A DNA stretch of 64,000 nucleotides, taken from NCBI RefSeq assembly GCF_008711175.1, contig NZ_VWNF01000041.1, positions 62,001-126,000 on the forward strand. The letters are read 5' to 3'. Under the pieces are notes generated by a model. The model saw only the letters and a list, made by a program, of their open reading frames with translations, was not told the origin of the DNA and did not search any database. The position numbers and the translations under genes were made by a program. This DNA is from Nesterenkonia ebinurensis (GTDB lineage: Bacteria; Actinomycetota; Actinomycetes; Actinomycetales; Micrococcaceae). Below, piece by piece: positions 27,587-35,315 of this stretch (positions are counted from its first letter, which is position 1; every line of letters begins with the position of its first letter).

Positions 27587-28906
27587 GTGAGTCAGGATGC
27601 CAGCAATCAGGATACGAAAGAACCGCTGTTCAGCTGGAACTTTATCCTGGCGATCCTGATCAACCTATGCATCACTACGGTGTTCTTCACCCTGGTGACG
27701 GCTATGGCGGTCTATGCGGCCAGCGAGTTCGGTGCCGGAGAGACTGCCGCAGGGTTCGCCGCCAGCGCTTTTGTGGTGGGCGCCCTGGCTGCCCGGTTCT
27801 TCGCCGGCAAGTACGTCAACACCCTGGGCCGCAAGCCGATTCTGGTGATCTGCCTGCTGATCTTCACCCTGGCTAGTGTGGGCTACCCGGTGATCAGCTC
27901 CTACGAATGGCTGATCACCCTGCGCATCTTCCACGGCATTGCCCTGGGCTTCGGCCAGACCGCGCTGACCGCTGCAGTCTTCGACATCATTCCCCGCTCC
28001 CGCCGCGGGGAGGGCTCGGGGTACTATCTGCTGGCCAATTCGCTGCCCCCGGCCCTGGGGCCCCTGGCGGCCATTCAGCTCTCGGCGGCCTACGGCTATT
28101 CGGGAATGTTCTCGGTGGTCTCGCTGATCTCGGCCATCGCTTTCCTCTTCGCCTGCCTGGTCCGCACACCTGAGGTGAAGCAGCCCGGGACTCCGCTGCG
28201 GGAGCGGCTGCGCCTAGGCCCCTCTGATGTGATTGAACCGCGGGCCTTCTCCATCGCCCTGGTGGCCATGCTGCTGGGCATCACTTTCGCCTCGGTGATG
28301 ACTTTCCTTAACGGCTATGCCCAGTCGCTGGGGATGACCGATGCCGCCAGCATCTACTTTGTGGTCTATGCCGCCACCATGCTGGTGGCCCGGTTGTTCA
28401 TGGGTCGAGTCCAGGACCGCTTCGGCGACAATGTGGTGATCATGCCCGCACTGGGCGCCTTCATCGTCTCCATGAGTCTGCTGGCCTGGTCACCCAACCA
28501 GGCGGTGATGGTAGCCGCCGGGGTGCTGGCCGGGTTCGGCTTCGGCGCGATGCTGCCGGCGATCCAGGCGATCATCGCCTCCAAGCTGCGCACCCACCGG
28601 ATCAGCATCGGGATCTCCACCTTCTTCATCATGATGGATCTGGGCTTCGGCTTCGCCCCGCTGGCCCTGGGCCCGGTGGTGGAATCCTTCGGCTACCAGG
28701 TGATGTACGCCGGGTGCGCCGGCGTGGTGGTGGCCACCCTGGGCCTGTACTGGCTGGTGCACGGGAAGTTCTCGGTGCGCCAGGGAGTGGCGCGGCGTCG
28801 TGCCCGCAGGTGGGTCAATGAGGCCACCGGCGTGATGCCCCTGGTCCAGCAGAGAAAGCACGATGACGCCACGCCGGCTCCCCGTGCCAGCACGCCCTCG
28901 GTCTGA
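27587..28906 (+). CDS. MFS transporter
   Basis: A 439-residue major facilitator with about 12 membrane helices, from WNFILAILINLCITTVFF at residue 16 onward, a large central loop near 200, and an inter-helix motif A variant (KYVNTLGRKPIL) near 80. The C-terminal 45 residues are cytoplasmic and basic to Ser/Thr-rich. The best guess is a drug or metabolite exporter of the DHA1/Bcr group. GTG start. It is divergent from pxpA with a 29-base gap; the closeness might mean shared control and transport of a related compound, but this is inference. Confidence 0.85.
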   Translation: MSQDASNQDTKEPLFSWNFILAILINLCITTVFFTLVTAMAVYAASEFGAGETAAGFAASAFVVGALAARFFAGKYVNTLGRKPILVICLLIFTLASVGYPVISSYEWLITLRIFHGIALGFGQTALTAAVFDIIPRSRRGEGSGYYLLANSLPPALGPLAAIQLSAAYGYSGMFSVVSLISAIAFLFACLVRTPEVKQPGTPLRERLRLGPSDVIEPRAFSIALVAMLLGITFASVMTFLNGYAQSLGMTDAASIYFVVYAATMLVARLFMGRVQDRFGDNVVIMPALGAFIVSMSLLAWSPNQAVMVAAGVLAGFGFGAMLPAIQAIIASKLRTHRISIGISTFFIMMDLGFGFAPLALGPVVESFGYQVMYAGCAGVVVATLGLYWLVHGKFSVRQGVARRRARRWVNEATGVMPLVQQRKHDDATPAPRASTPSV

Positions 28907-28909
28907 GCC

Positions 28910-30379
28910 TCACTGCCCCGGCTGGGAGTGGTGCTGCAGGAACTGGTAGACCTCGGTGGTGTCCACTCCGGGGAAGGCGCCCTGCGGCATGGCGGCCAGC
29001 AGGTGGGTGTTGGCCCGGCTGGCCGGCCAGGCGGCCCCGGCCCAGACCTCGGCGAGCTCGGCCGGAGGCGTGCGGCAGCAGCCGGGATCGTCAGGGCAGC
29101 CGGAGACCGAACGGGCCTGGGTGTCCTTGCCGCGGAACCATTTGGCGTGCTCGAAAGGCACCCCGATGGACAGCGAGTACATCCCGGAGGAGTGCGCTGA
29201 GGTGCGGGCGGTGCACCAGTAGGTGCCGGCCGGGGTGTCGGTGTATTGGTTGAAGGAGCGGAATTTGTCCTGGACGTCGAAGACCTCCCGGGAGGTCCAT
29301 CGCCGGCAGACGGTCTGGCCCTCGATGGCCCCTGAGTGGTCGGTGGGGAAGCTGACGCCGTCGTTCTCATAGGCCTTGTGGATGATGCCGGACTCGTGGA
29401 CCTTCTGAAAGTGGCAGGTGATGCCCAGATGTTCGGTGGCCAGGTTGGTGAACCGGTGGGCGGCGGATTCGTAGGAGACGGCGAAGGCATCGCGGAGGTC
29501 CTCGATGGCCAGCTCCTTGGCGCCCTTGGCTTCGACTAAGTGCTCCACGGCGGTGCGCTCGGGCATCAGCAGGGCGGCGGCGAAGTAGTTGGTGTAGACC
29601 CGCTGGCGCAGAAACTCAGAGTAGTCCTCCGGCTCGGTGTGGCCCAGCACGTGGTGCCCCAGAGCCTGCAGCAGCACTGAGCGGGCATCCCAGTCGCGAG
29701 AGCGGCCCTGGGTGAGGTAGATGATGCGGTGATGCCGGTCAGTGACGGAGCGGGTGGAGTTGGGGAGATTGGGGACGAACCGGATGGAGAAGCCCAGATG
29801 CTCAGCGACACGGGCGGCGATGTGGTGTCCCAGCGGCCCGGAGGAATAGCCCACGGCGTCAAGCAGCTCGACGGCCTGGGCCTCGATCTCGGGGTAGTAG
29901 TTGTTGCGGGCCTTCATCTCCTCGCGCAGTTCGGTGTTGGCCCGGCGAGCCTCCTCAGGGGTGGCGGCCTGCTCCTCAAGCCGGCGGGTGAGCTCACGCT
30001 GCAGAGCCACCAGGGATTCCAGCACGTCCATCGGCAACCGATTGGATATCCGCACTGTGGGCAGTCCCAGGGCGGCGTAGAGGGGTCCGCGCTGAGTCTT
30101 CTCCAGCTCGATCTCCAGGGCTGCCCGCTTGGAGGGTGGTTCTGCGCCAAGCAGGTCATCGGTGCTCACGCCGAGCGCACGGGCCAGCTGCTGGAGCTGG
30201 GAGAGTTTGGGCTCGCGCCGGCCGTTCTCCAACAGGCTGAGCTGACTGGGTGCGGTGCCCACGGCCTCGCCCAGATCGTCCAGGGTCATGCCCTGTTTCT
30301 TTCGCAGGTGCCGCACCCGGCGGCCCAGGGCAATCAGGTCCAGGACGTCATCTTCGGTTTCAGGCTCCGTGGCAACCAT
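28910..30379 (-). CDS. ramB: RamB/ScfR-type XRE regulator with ImmA/IrrE-like domain
   Basis: A 489-residue regulator. The N-terminal Cro/C1-type helix-turn-helix covers about 20-75 (MTLDDLGEAVGTAPSQLSLLENGRREPK). A central ImmA/IrrE-like domain follows, in which the zinc motif is degenerate (ALGHHVLGH in place of HExxH). The C-terminus has the short-chain-fatty-acid-regulator domain with Cys pairs such as GCPDDPGCC. RamB controls glyoxylate-cycle and acetate genes in corynebacteria and mycobacteria. The location next to aceA repeats the Rv0465c-icl1 neighbourhood, which strengthens the call. It ends four bases from the converging MFS gene. Confidence 0.9.
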   Translation of the reverse strand: MVATEPETEDDVLDLIALGRRVRHLRKKQGMTLDDLGEAVGTAPSQLSLLENGRREPKLSQLQQLARALGVSTDDLLGAEPPSKRAALEIELEKTQRGPLYAALGLPTVRISNRLPMDVLESLVALQRELTRRLEEQAATPEEARRANTELREEMKARNNYYPEIEAQAVELLDAVGYSSGPLGHHIAARVAEHLGFSIRFVPNLPNSTRSVTDRHHRIIYLTQGRSRDWDARSVLLQALGHHVLGHTEPEDYSEFLRQRVYTNYFAAALLMPERTAVEHLVEAKGAKELAIEDLRDAFAVSYESAAHRFTNLATEHLGITCHFQKVHESGIIHKAYENDGVSFPTDHSGAIEGQTVCRRWTSREVFDVQDKFRSFNQYTDTPAGTYWCTARTSAHSSGMYSLSIGVPFEHAKWFRGKDTQARSVSGCPDDPGCCRTPPAELAEVWAGAAWPASRANTHLLAAMPQGAFPGVDTTEVYQFLQHHSQPGQ

Positions 30380-30405
30380 GGTGTGAGTGTACTTCCCGCG
30401 GGAGG

Positions 30406-30447
30406 ACTGCGCCCCCGGAGGACCTCGAATAACTCCGGGGACGCAGT
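30406..30447. terminator. hairpin between aceA operon and ramB
   Basis: ACTGCGCCCCCGGAG and CTCCGGGGACGCAGT form 15-base arms with one mismatch around a 12-base loop. It lies just past the 60-codon gene behind aceA and in the ramB leader, 27 bases before the ramB start. It could end the aceA transcript or shape the ramB leader. No T-run is visible on the minus strand. Confidence 0.55.
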
Positions 30448-30459
30448 GGTCTTCTCCCG

Positions 30460-30642
30460 CTATCTGCGGCTCCGCACTGCCGTCGTTGTCGCGCCTTCGG
30501 CGCTCACATCCTCAATCGCCTCAGCGGACTCCCCCTGGAGTGGGGTCTGCACTGGGCTCAATCGGGTGCCCCGCTCCCCGATGACATTGAGGCTGCAGGC
30601 GTGGGTGGTCACCGGTTTGCCGTTAATCTCGATGGCGCTCAT
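30460..30642 (-). CDS. 60-residue protein of unknown function behind aceA
   Basis: A short frame starting 27 bases after the aceA stop with an excellent GAGGAG five bases before the ATG, so it is probably translated from the aceA transcript. The N-terminal half (IEINGKPVTTHACSLNVIGERGTRLSP) looks structured; the C-terminal half is acidic, then basic, ending in VRSRR. There is no signal peptide or membrane segment. I do not recognise a family. It could be an accessory or regulator of glyoxylate-shunt proteins, but nothing in the sequence shows this. Confidence 0.55.
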   Translation of the reverse strand: MSAIEINGKPVTTHACSLNVIGERGTRLSPVQTPLQGESAEAIEDVSAEGATTTAVRSRR

Positions 30643-30668
30643 GGCATCTCCTCGTGGTGGTCTCCGGC

Positions 30669-32021
30669 TCAGTGAAACTGGCCCTCTTCGGTGGAGCCGC
30701 GAAGGGCCACCGTGGAGGATTCGGGGTTCAGAGTGGTGGAGACGGCGTCGAAGTACCCGGTACCGACCTCGCGCTGGTGCTTGGTGGCGGTGTAGCCCTG
30801 GTCCTCGGCGGCGAACTCCTTCTCCTGCAGCTCCACGTAGGCCTTCATCTGCTCAGCGTTGTAGCCCTTAGCCAGTTCGAACATGGAGTAGTTCAGGGCG
30901 TGGAACCCGGCCAGGGTGATGAACTGGAAGGTGAAGCCCATGGCACCGAGCTCACGCTGGAACTTAGCGATGGTGTCATCGTCCAGGTGCTTCCTCCAGT
31001 TGAAGGAGGGACTGCAGTTGTATGAGAGCATCTGGTCGGGGTGCTCGGACTTCACGGCCTCGGCGAACCGCTTGGCCACTTCCAGATCCGGGGTGCCGGT
31101 CTCCATCCAAATCAGGTCAGAGTAGGGGGCGTAGGCCTTGGCCCGGGCGATGCAGGGGTCGATCCCGTTGCGCACCTTGTAGAAGCCCTCTGCGGTGCGC
31201 TCACCGGTGATGAACTCGGCGTCGCGCTCATCCACATCGGAGGTGATCAGGGTGGCGGCCTCAGCGTCGGTGCGGGCGATGATCACGCTGGGGGTTTTGG
31301 ACACATCTGCGGCCAGTCGGGCTGACTGTAAGGTGCGGATGTGCTGACCGGTGGGCACCAGCACTTTTCCACCCAGGTGGCCGCACTTCTTCTCGGAAGC
31401 CAGCTGATCCTCCCAGTGCACCCCGGATGCACCGGCGGCGATCATGGACTTCATCAGCTCATAGGCGTTGAGCGGGCCGCCGAATCCTGCCTCTGCGTCG
31501 GCGACGATCGGCACCAACCAGTCCTCCACGGTGCGTTTGCCCTCCAGGTACTCGATCTGGTCGGCGCGCAACAGGGCGTTGTTGATCCGCCGGACCACGT
31601 TCGGCACGGAGTTGGCCGGGTAGAGCGACTGGTCGGGGTAGGTCTGCCCGGAGAGGTTGGCGTCACCTGCCACCTGCCAGCCGGAGAGGTAGATGGCACG
31701 CAGTCCGGCCTTGACCTGCTGCACGGCCATGTTGCCGGTCAGGGCTCCGAGCGAGTTGGTGAACTTGCCGGCGGCGTGCTCCTCGGTCAGCTGGGCCCAG
31801 AGCTTCTGCGATCCGCGCTTGGCCAGGGTGTACTCCTCCTGCACGGTGCCTTGGAGCTTCACCACCTCCTCAGCGGAGTAGTCGCGGCTCGCGTTCCGCC
31901 AGCGCGGGTTGGTCTCCCACTCGGTCTGCAGCGCCTGGACCTTCTCTTCGAAGGCCACGCGGCTCTCGGGCTGAAGTCCGCCGGTTCCGGTCCCGGTGGT
32001 CTCGTCGGTGGTGATTGTCAT
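30669..32021 (-). CDS. aceA: isocitrate lyase
   Basis: A 450-residue glyoxylate-shunt enzyme that splits isocitrate into succinate and glyoxylate. The catalytic loop [16 protein letters not shown] is near residue 200. [25 protein letters not shown]-type Mg2+ ligands near 160 and YNCSPSFNW near 320 are conserved. I choose [10 protein letters not shown] because AAGGAGA stands 7 bases upstream; an earlier ATG 13 codons back has no site. Regulation by the adjacent RamB is expected. No malate synthase is in the window. Confidence 0.97.
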   Translation of the reverse strand: MTITTDETTGTGTGGLQPESRVAFEEKVQALQTEWETNPRWRNASRDYSAEEVVKLQGTVQEEYTLAKRGSQKLWAQLTEEHAAGKFTNSLGALTGNMAVQQVKAGLRAIYLSGWQVAGDANLSGQTYPDQSLYPANSVPNVVRRINNALLRADQIEYLEGKRTVEDWLVPIVADAEAGFGGPLNAYELMKSMIAAGASGVHWEDQLASEKKCGHLGGKVLVPTGQHIRTLQSARLAADVSKTPSVIIARTDAEAATLITSDVDERDAEFITGERTAEGFYKVRNGIDPCIARAKAYAPYSDLIWMETGTPDLEVAKRFAEAVKSEHPDQMLSYNCSPSFNWRKHLDDDTIAKFQRELGAMGFTFQFITLAGFHALNYSMFELAKGYNAEQMKAYVELQEKEFAAEDQGYTATKHQREVGTGYFDAVSTTLNPESSTVALRGSTEEGQFH

Positions 32022-32396
32022 GGGAATCTCCTTTGATTCTTGGTCTGCCATCGCTGACATTCACCAGTTTTCGGCACTTCGCAACCCCATTTCCAGCTCT
32101 TCTGGGGTGAAGATCTGCATTTCTTTGCTTTTTCGAAGAACTGGCACAACTTGAAGCATTTTCCCAGAGGACGACGGCGCCTGCTCACCTCCATGGCAAC
32201 CTGGGCCACCACCCGTGATCACCTCGTGCCGCACTCCCTGGCGCGACGCCGCTCCGCCCCACGCGGTCCACACATCACCACATCCGCCCCACTCCCCTGC
32301 ACAACTACACCGCGGAATCATGTCTACACCGCCTTATAACCCGGTGTACTCACGAAAGACCGGTGTACTTAGGCTTCTGGGTAGGCTGAACACCCG
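32022..32396. other. intergenic region between aceA and anchored nuclease
   Basis: A 375-base divergent promoter region. The aceA side is AT-richer, with stretches such as TTTCTTTGCTTTTTCG and ACTTCGCAAC that could hold RamB or GlxR sites, but I cannot match a consensus with confidence. On the right side are two copies of CCGGTGTACT, listed separately. No gene or RNA is recognised. Confidence 0.5.
32341..32369. repeat. two direct repeats of CCGGTGTACT before the nuclease gene
   Basis: Exact 10-base copies at 32341-32350 and 32360-32369, 19 bases apart from start to start, ending 27 bases before the nuclease start. The spacing is close to two DNA turns, as in an operator for a direct-repeat-binding regulator or an activator site at the promoter. 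Confidence 0.5.
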
Positions 32397-33059
32397 ATGA
32401 ACACTCAGTCACACACCAATCGGGCCGTGCGCCGTACCACCAGGCGCCAGGCGCGGCGGAACCTGGGCCGCACCATGAACTCCCCGCGCGGCCAAAACCG
32501 GCAGTCACTCGTTCAAGGCCTCTCGATGTGGCTGGGAGTGATTCTGCTGGCCATCCTGGTGGCCGGGGCGCTCAGCTGGTGGCAGAACCGGCCACCAGAG
32601 CTGCCGGAGGGGTTCTCTGATGATGCCGCGGTCGCTGAGCTGGTACGCATTGTGGACGGGGACACCATCGTGGTGGAGCTGGACAGCGGTGAGCAGCGGG
32701 TACGTCTGCTGAACATCGACACCCCTGAGACGGTGCATCCGAACCAGCCGGTGAAATGCGGCGGGCCGGAAGCCTCAGCGGCGATCGCGGAGCTGATCAG
32801 CCCAGGAGACCTAGTGGTGCTGGAATTCGACATGGAGATCCGAGACCACTACGACCGGTTGTTGGCCGGGGTCTTCACCGAGGAGGTGTTCATCAACGAG
32901 GAGCTTGCCGCCCAGGGGTGGGCGGAGCCGGTGTACTTCGCACCCAATGGGCGCTTCCTGCCAGTGATCGAGGAGGCCTGGGCACAGGCTGAGGCAGACG
33001 GCGTCGGGCTCTTCTCACCTGACCTTGGCTGCCGCTCAGGCGAGCCGATCGGGCAGTGA
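32397..33059 (+). CDS. membrane-anchored staphylococcal-nuclease-like protein
   Basis: A 220-residue thermonuclease homologue. A basic N-terminus (first 40 residues) precedes one membrane helix (WLGVILLAILVAGALSWW, about 45-62). The SNase domain spans about 80-210 with IVDGDTIVVEL, VRLLNIDTPET and DHYDRLLAGVF, which supply the Ca2+-binding Asp residues and catalytic Arg. It would be an extracellular, membrane-tethered nuclease cutting DNA or RNA for nutrition or biofilm turnover. The ATG has no clear ribosome-binding site; Met27 is a possible start. Confidence 0.88.
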   Translation: MNTQSHTNRAVRRTTRRQARRNLGRTMNSPRGQNRQSLVQGLSMWLGVILLAILVAGALSWWQNRPPELPEGFSDDAAVAELVRIVDGDTIVVELDSGEQRVRLLNIDTPETVHPNQPVKCGGPEASAAIAELISPGDLVVLEFDMEIRDHYDRLLAGVFTEEVFINEELAAQGWAEPVYFAPNGRFLPVIEEAWAQAEADGVGLFSPDLGCRSGEPIGQ

Positions 33060-33165
33060 GCTGGAGGCCAACGGTGCAAGAGACTTTCCGCGATCGATTG
33101 AGCCGAGTGAAGACTCGAGCTTGCGCGAAGTCTTCCGAGGCGATGGTTAGGGAGGGAAAACGGCC

Positions 33166-33564
33166 TCAGCTGTTTTTCCACCGGCGGGCGGCAAGGAAGC
33201 TGCGCACACCGAGGAACAGGTAAGCCACCAGGATCACCAGGGAGATGAAAGCGGCAATGACGGCTGCCGGACGCTCATGCTCCCCGGCCAGCAGGTCTGC
33301 AGTGCCGCCCAAGGGCATGAACATGCCCAGCGCTCCGATCAGGGCGAAGAGCAGAGCCATATGGATGCCTGCCATCAGGCTCTTCAGCGCGATACCGCCG
33401 CTGATCAGCAGCAGCACACCAATGATCGCCGGGATCAGCGCAGTCCAATGTGCGGCGTCATTGATCAGTGAGAAGATGTATCCGCCTCCGCCGACCAGGA
33501 CCAACAGGCCACCGGTGATGAAAGTCAGCCTCGGCATGGGGGAGTTGGTGTAGGTCTCGGTCAC
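33166..33564 (-). CDS. four-helix membrane protein of unknown function
   Basis: A 132-residue integral membrane protein with four hydrophobic segments (about 14-30, 40-60, 65-85 and 102-122) and a short acidic loop, LAGEHERP, between the third and fourth. It begins 54 bases from a perfect 17-bp palindrome that may control it. GAAGGAGC precedes the start. I do not recognise a named family. Confidence 0.7.
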   Translation of the reverse strand: MTETYTNSPMPRLTFITGGLLVLVGGGGYIFSLINDAAHWTALIPAIIGVLLLISGGIALKSLMAGIHMALLFALIGALGMFMPLGGTADLLAGEHERPAAVIAAFISLVILVAYLFLGVRSFLAARRWKNS

Positions 33565-33618
33565 AGATGCTCCTTCGGGTTGAATGCCACAGTGCTCACC
33601 GGTCAGTCTAACGCCGTT

Positions 33619-33635
33619 TTCTACGTGACGTAGAA
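33619..33635. promoter_or_regulatory. 17-bp palindromic operator candidate
   Basis: TTCTACGT-G-ACGTAGAA is perfectly symmetric with 8-bp arms. It lies 54 bases upstream of the four-helix membrane protein gene, a place where a TetR- or MarR-type repressor might bind. The regulator is unknown. Confidence 0.55.
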
Positions 33636-33807
33636 GTCGCGGATATTAGAAACCCCACGCGCACCTGCCAGAGCCCGCCTACCCTTGCTACCGTCAGGTC
33701 CTGGGGGAGTTCAGCAGGATGACACCACGCGTGGGGCCAGAGACCATCGTATCGCGAGTTGATGATCCTGGGCCAACCCTCGCAATGGCGACCGGTAGGC
33801 TAGCGGA

Positions 33808-34311
33808 GTGAGTTCTGCACAGAGTGAACCTGTACGCCTCGAGGCCGGACCGCATACGGTCAGCTATTCGATCACCGTCCCTGCCCCCGCAGCGGAGATC
33901 TACGCGTTGTTGGCGAATCCACACCGGCACCATGAGATCGACGGTTCGCATACCGTCCAGGCCAGGGCCATCGGCGCCCATGAGCTCACCGAGGGCGCGC
34001 GGTTCAGTGTGCATATGCGCAAGTTCGGGTTGCCTTACCGGCTGCCGCTGCGGGTCACCCAAGCCCGTCGGCCAGCAGCCGGGGCCCAGGGCGTGATTGA
34101 GTGGCGCCAACCCACCGGTCACCGCTGGCGCTGGGAGTTTGAGGTCCTGTCAGAGAACGACGACGCCCTCAGCACTCTGGTAACCGAGTCCTTTGACACC
34201 GGGCAGCAGTTCCCGCCGGCCCGTGCCGCGATAAAGCTGGCTAAGGTGCTGCCGGCTAATGCCAAGAGCATTCAGGAGTCCCTGCGACGGGTAAGGCAGA
34301 AGTTCACATGA
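33808..34311 (+). CDS. SRPBCC-family (polyketide cyclase/START-like) protein
   Basis: A 167-residue START-like protein. The opening VSYSITVPAPAAEIYALLANPHRHHEIDGS is the typical SRPBCC beginning, with the helix after the first strand, and the C-terminal helix FPPARAAIKLAKVLPANAKSIQESL is also present. Such proteins bind hydrophobic ligands in a deep pocket. GTG start. The last four bases overlap the start of the phosphatase gene (ATGA), so the two probably work together or are at least coexpressed. The ligand is unknown. Confidence 0.8.
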   Translation: MSSAQSEPVRLEAGPHTVSYSITVPAPAAEIYALLANPHRHHEIDGSHTVQARAIGAHELTEGARFSVHMRKFGLPYRLPLRVTQARRPAAGAQGVIEWRQPTGHRWRWEFEVLSENDDALSTLVTESFDTGQQFPPARAAIKLAKVLPANAKSIQESLRRVRQKFT

Positions 34312-35096
34312 CTTACGAGACCACCACTGCCTCTTCTGATGCTATGCCGTTGGTGAATCTACGCGACCTGGGTGGGATCCCGGTGGAGGGCGGACGTGTG
34401 AAGCCCGGAGTGCTGTGGCGCTCCGATGACCCGACCATCGCTCCTCGGGAGGAGATCTCCGCCTTGGCCCAGCAGGGGCTTTCCGCAGTTCTGGATCTGC
34501 GTTCCACCCCGGAGGTTGTGAGTTCCCCACACCGACTGACCGGCGAGCTGGGCGTGCGAGCGCATCATCTCCCCTTGGCCGAAACCGCAGTACATCCCCT
34601 GGCGATTGTGGAAGCTGCTCCAGCCATGCGCTCCCCGGTTGATGTGGGCCGCTGGTATGCGGGTCTGGTGCGCAGCCATATCCATGAGGTGGCCGAAGGC
34701 CTGCAGGTGATCGGTCAAGCCGAGGGAGGAGTGCTCTTCCACTGTGCAGCCGGCAAGGACCGCACCGGGATTCTGGCCGGGGTGGCACTGACTCTCTTAG
34801 GTGCTGACCGCAGTGAAATTGTGGCTGACTATGCCCGAACTCAGAAGAACCTCACCAAGATCTTTGAGCGGCTGAGGTACGCGGCCTATGCGCAGCCCAA
34901 GCATCCCGATGATGAGGGCGCCGCCCGCGCCCGCGCTTTCTTCTCCTCGAACCACCCGCTGCTGACCGCCGCTGAAGATTCGATGGATTCGATGCTCAGT
35001 GAACTGGGCGGCTCAGGAGGGATCCTGGACCTGCTGAAGCGTGAGACTGATCCGGATGAGCTTGCCGAGGAGCTGAACGCCAAGCTGGTGGAGTAG
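34308..35096 (+). CDS. tyrosine-protein phosphatase (PtpB/LMO-type)
   Basis: A 262-residue phosphatase of the Tyr_phosphatase3 group, related to mycobacterial PtpB. The CxxxxxR loop is in LFHCAAGKDRTGILAG near residue 145. The N-terminal NLRDLGGIPVEGGRVKPGVLWRSD and VLDLRSTPEV segments are family hallmarks. It may act on phosphotyrosine or phosphoinositides; in a free-living bacterium the partner is unknown. It is translationally coupled to the upstream SRPBCC gene. tRNA-Ser follows 64 bases later. Confidence 0.9.
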   Translation: MTYETTTASSDAMPLVNLRDLGGIPVEGGRVKPGVLWRSDDPTIAPREEISALAQQGLSAVLDLRSTPEVVSSPHRLTGELGVRAHHLPLAETAVHPLAIVEAAPAMRSPVDVGRWYAGLVRSHIHEVAEGLQVIGQAEGGVLFHCAAGKDRTGILAGVALTLLGADRSEIVADYARTQKNLTKIFERLRYAAYAQPKHPDDEGAARARAFFSSNHPLLTAAEDSMDSMLSELGGSGGILDLLKRETDPDELAEELNAKLVE

Positions 35097-35160
35097 CCGA
35101 TGTGCGGAACCGACTAGTTTTCCGCTACGATGTATCGGTCCTCGTATGAGGACAAACTTT

Positions 35161-35249
35161 GGAGACGTGACCGAGCGGCCGAAGGAGCCACCCTGGAATG
35201 GTGGTGCAGGGTTAATTCTCTGCCGAGGGTTCAAATCCCTCCGTCTCCG
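35161..35249 (+). tRNA. tRNA-Ser(GGA)
   Basis: An 89-base serine tRNA. The acceptor stem GGAGACG pairs with CGTCTCC, the anticodon stem is CCACC/GGTGG around CTGGAAT with anticodon GGA, a long variable arm follows as in serine tRNAs, and the T-arm is GAGGG-TTCAAAT-CCCTC. The discriminator is G and CCA is not encoded. An IS481-type element begins three bases beyond the 3' end. Confidence 0.96.
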
Positions 35250-35271
35250 CCGTGTTCTGTCTCAGAACATT

Positions 35272-35306
35272 GGAAAGGCTCTGAACCCTTGGTTCGGGGC
35301 CTTTCC
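35272..35306. terminator. terminator hairpin inside the IS end, behind tRNA-Ser
   Basis: GGAAAGGCTCTGAACC pairs with GGTTCGGGGCCTTTCC (two G-T pairs) across CTT, followed by TGTTTCGTTTT. It can end tRNA transcription on the plus strand and shield the transposase gene on the other side. Confidence 0.85.
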
Positions 35307-35315
35307 TGTTTCGTT

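Noticed and set aside
32397-33059. CRISPR or defence island around the anchored nuclease
   Set aside because: No spacer-repeat array, Cas, restriction or toxin genes are nearby; the signal is a single SNase-type exported nuclease.
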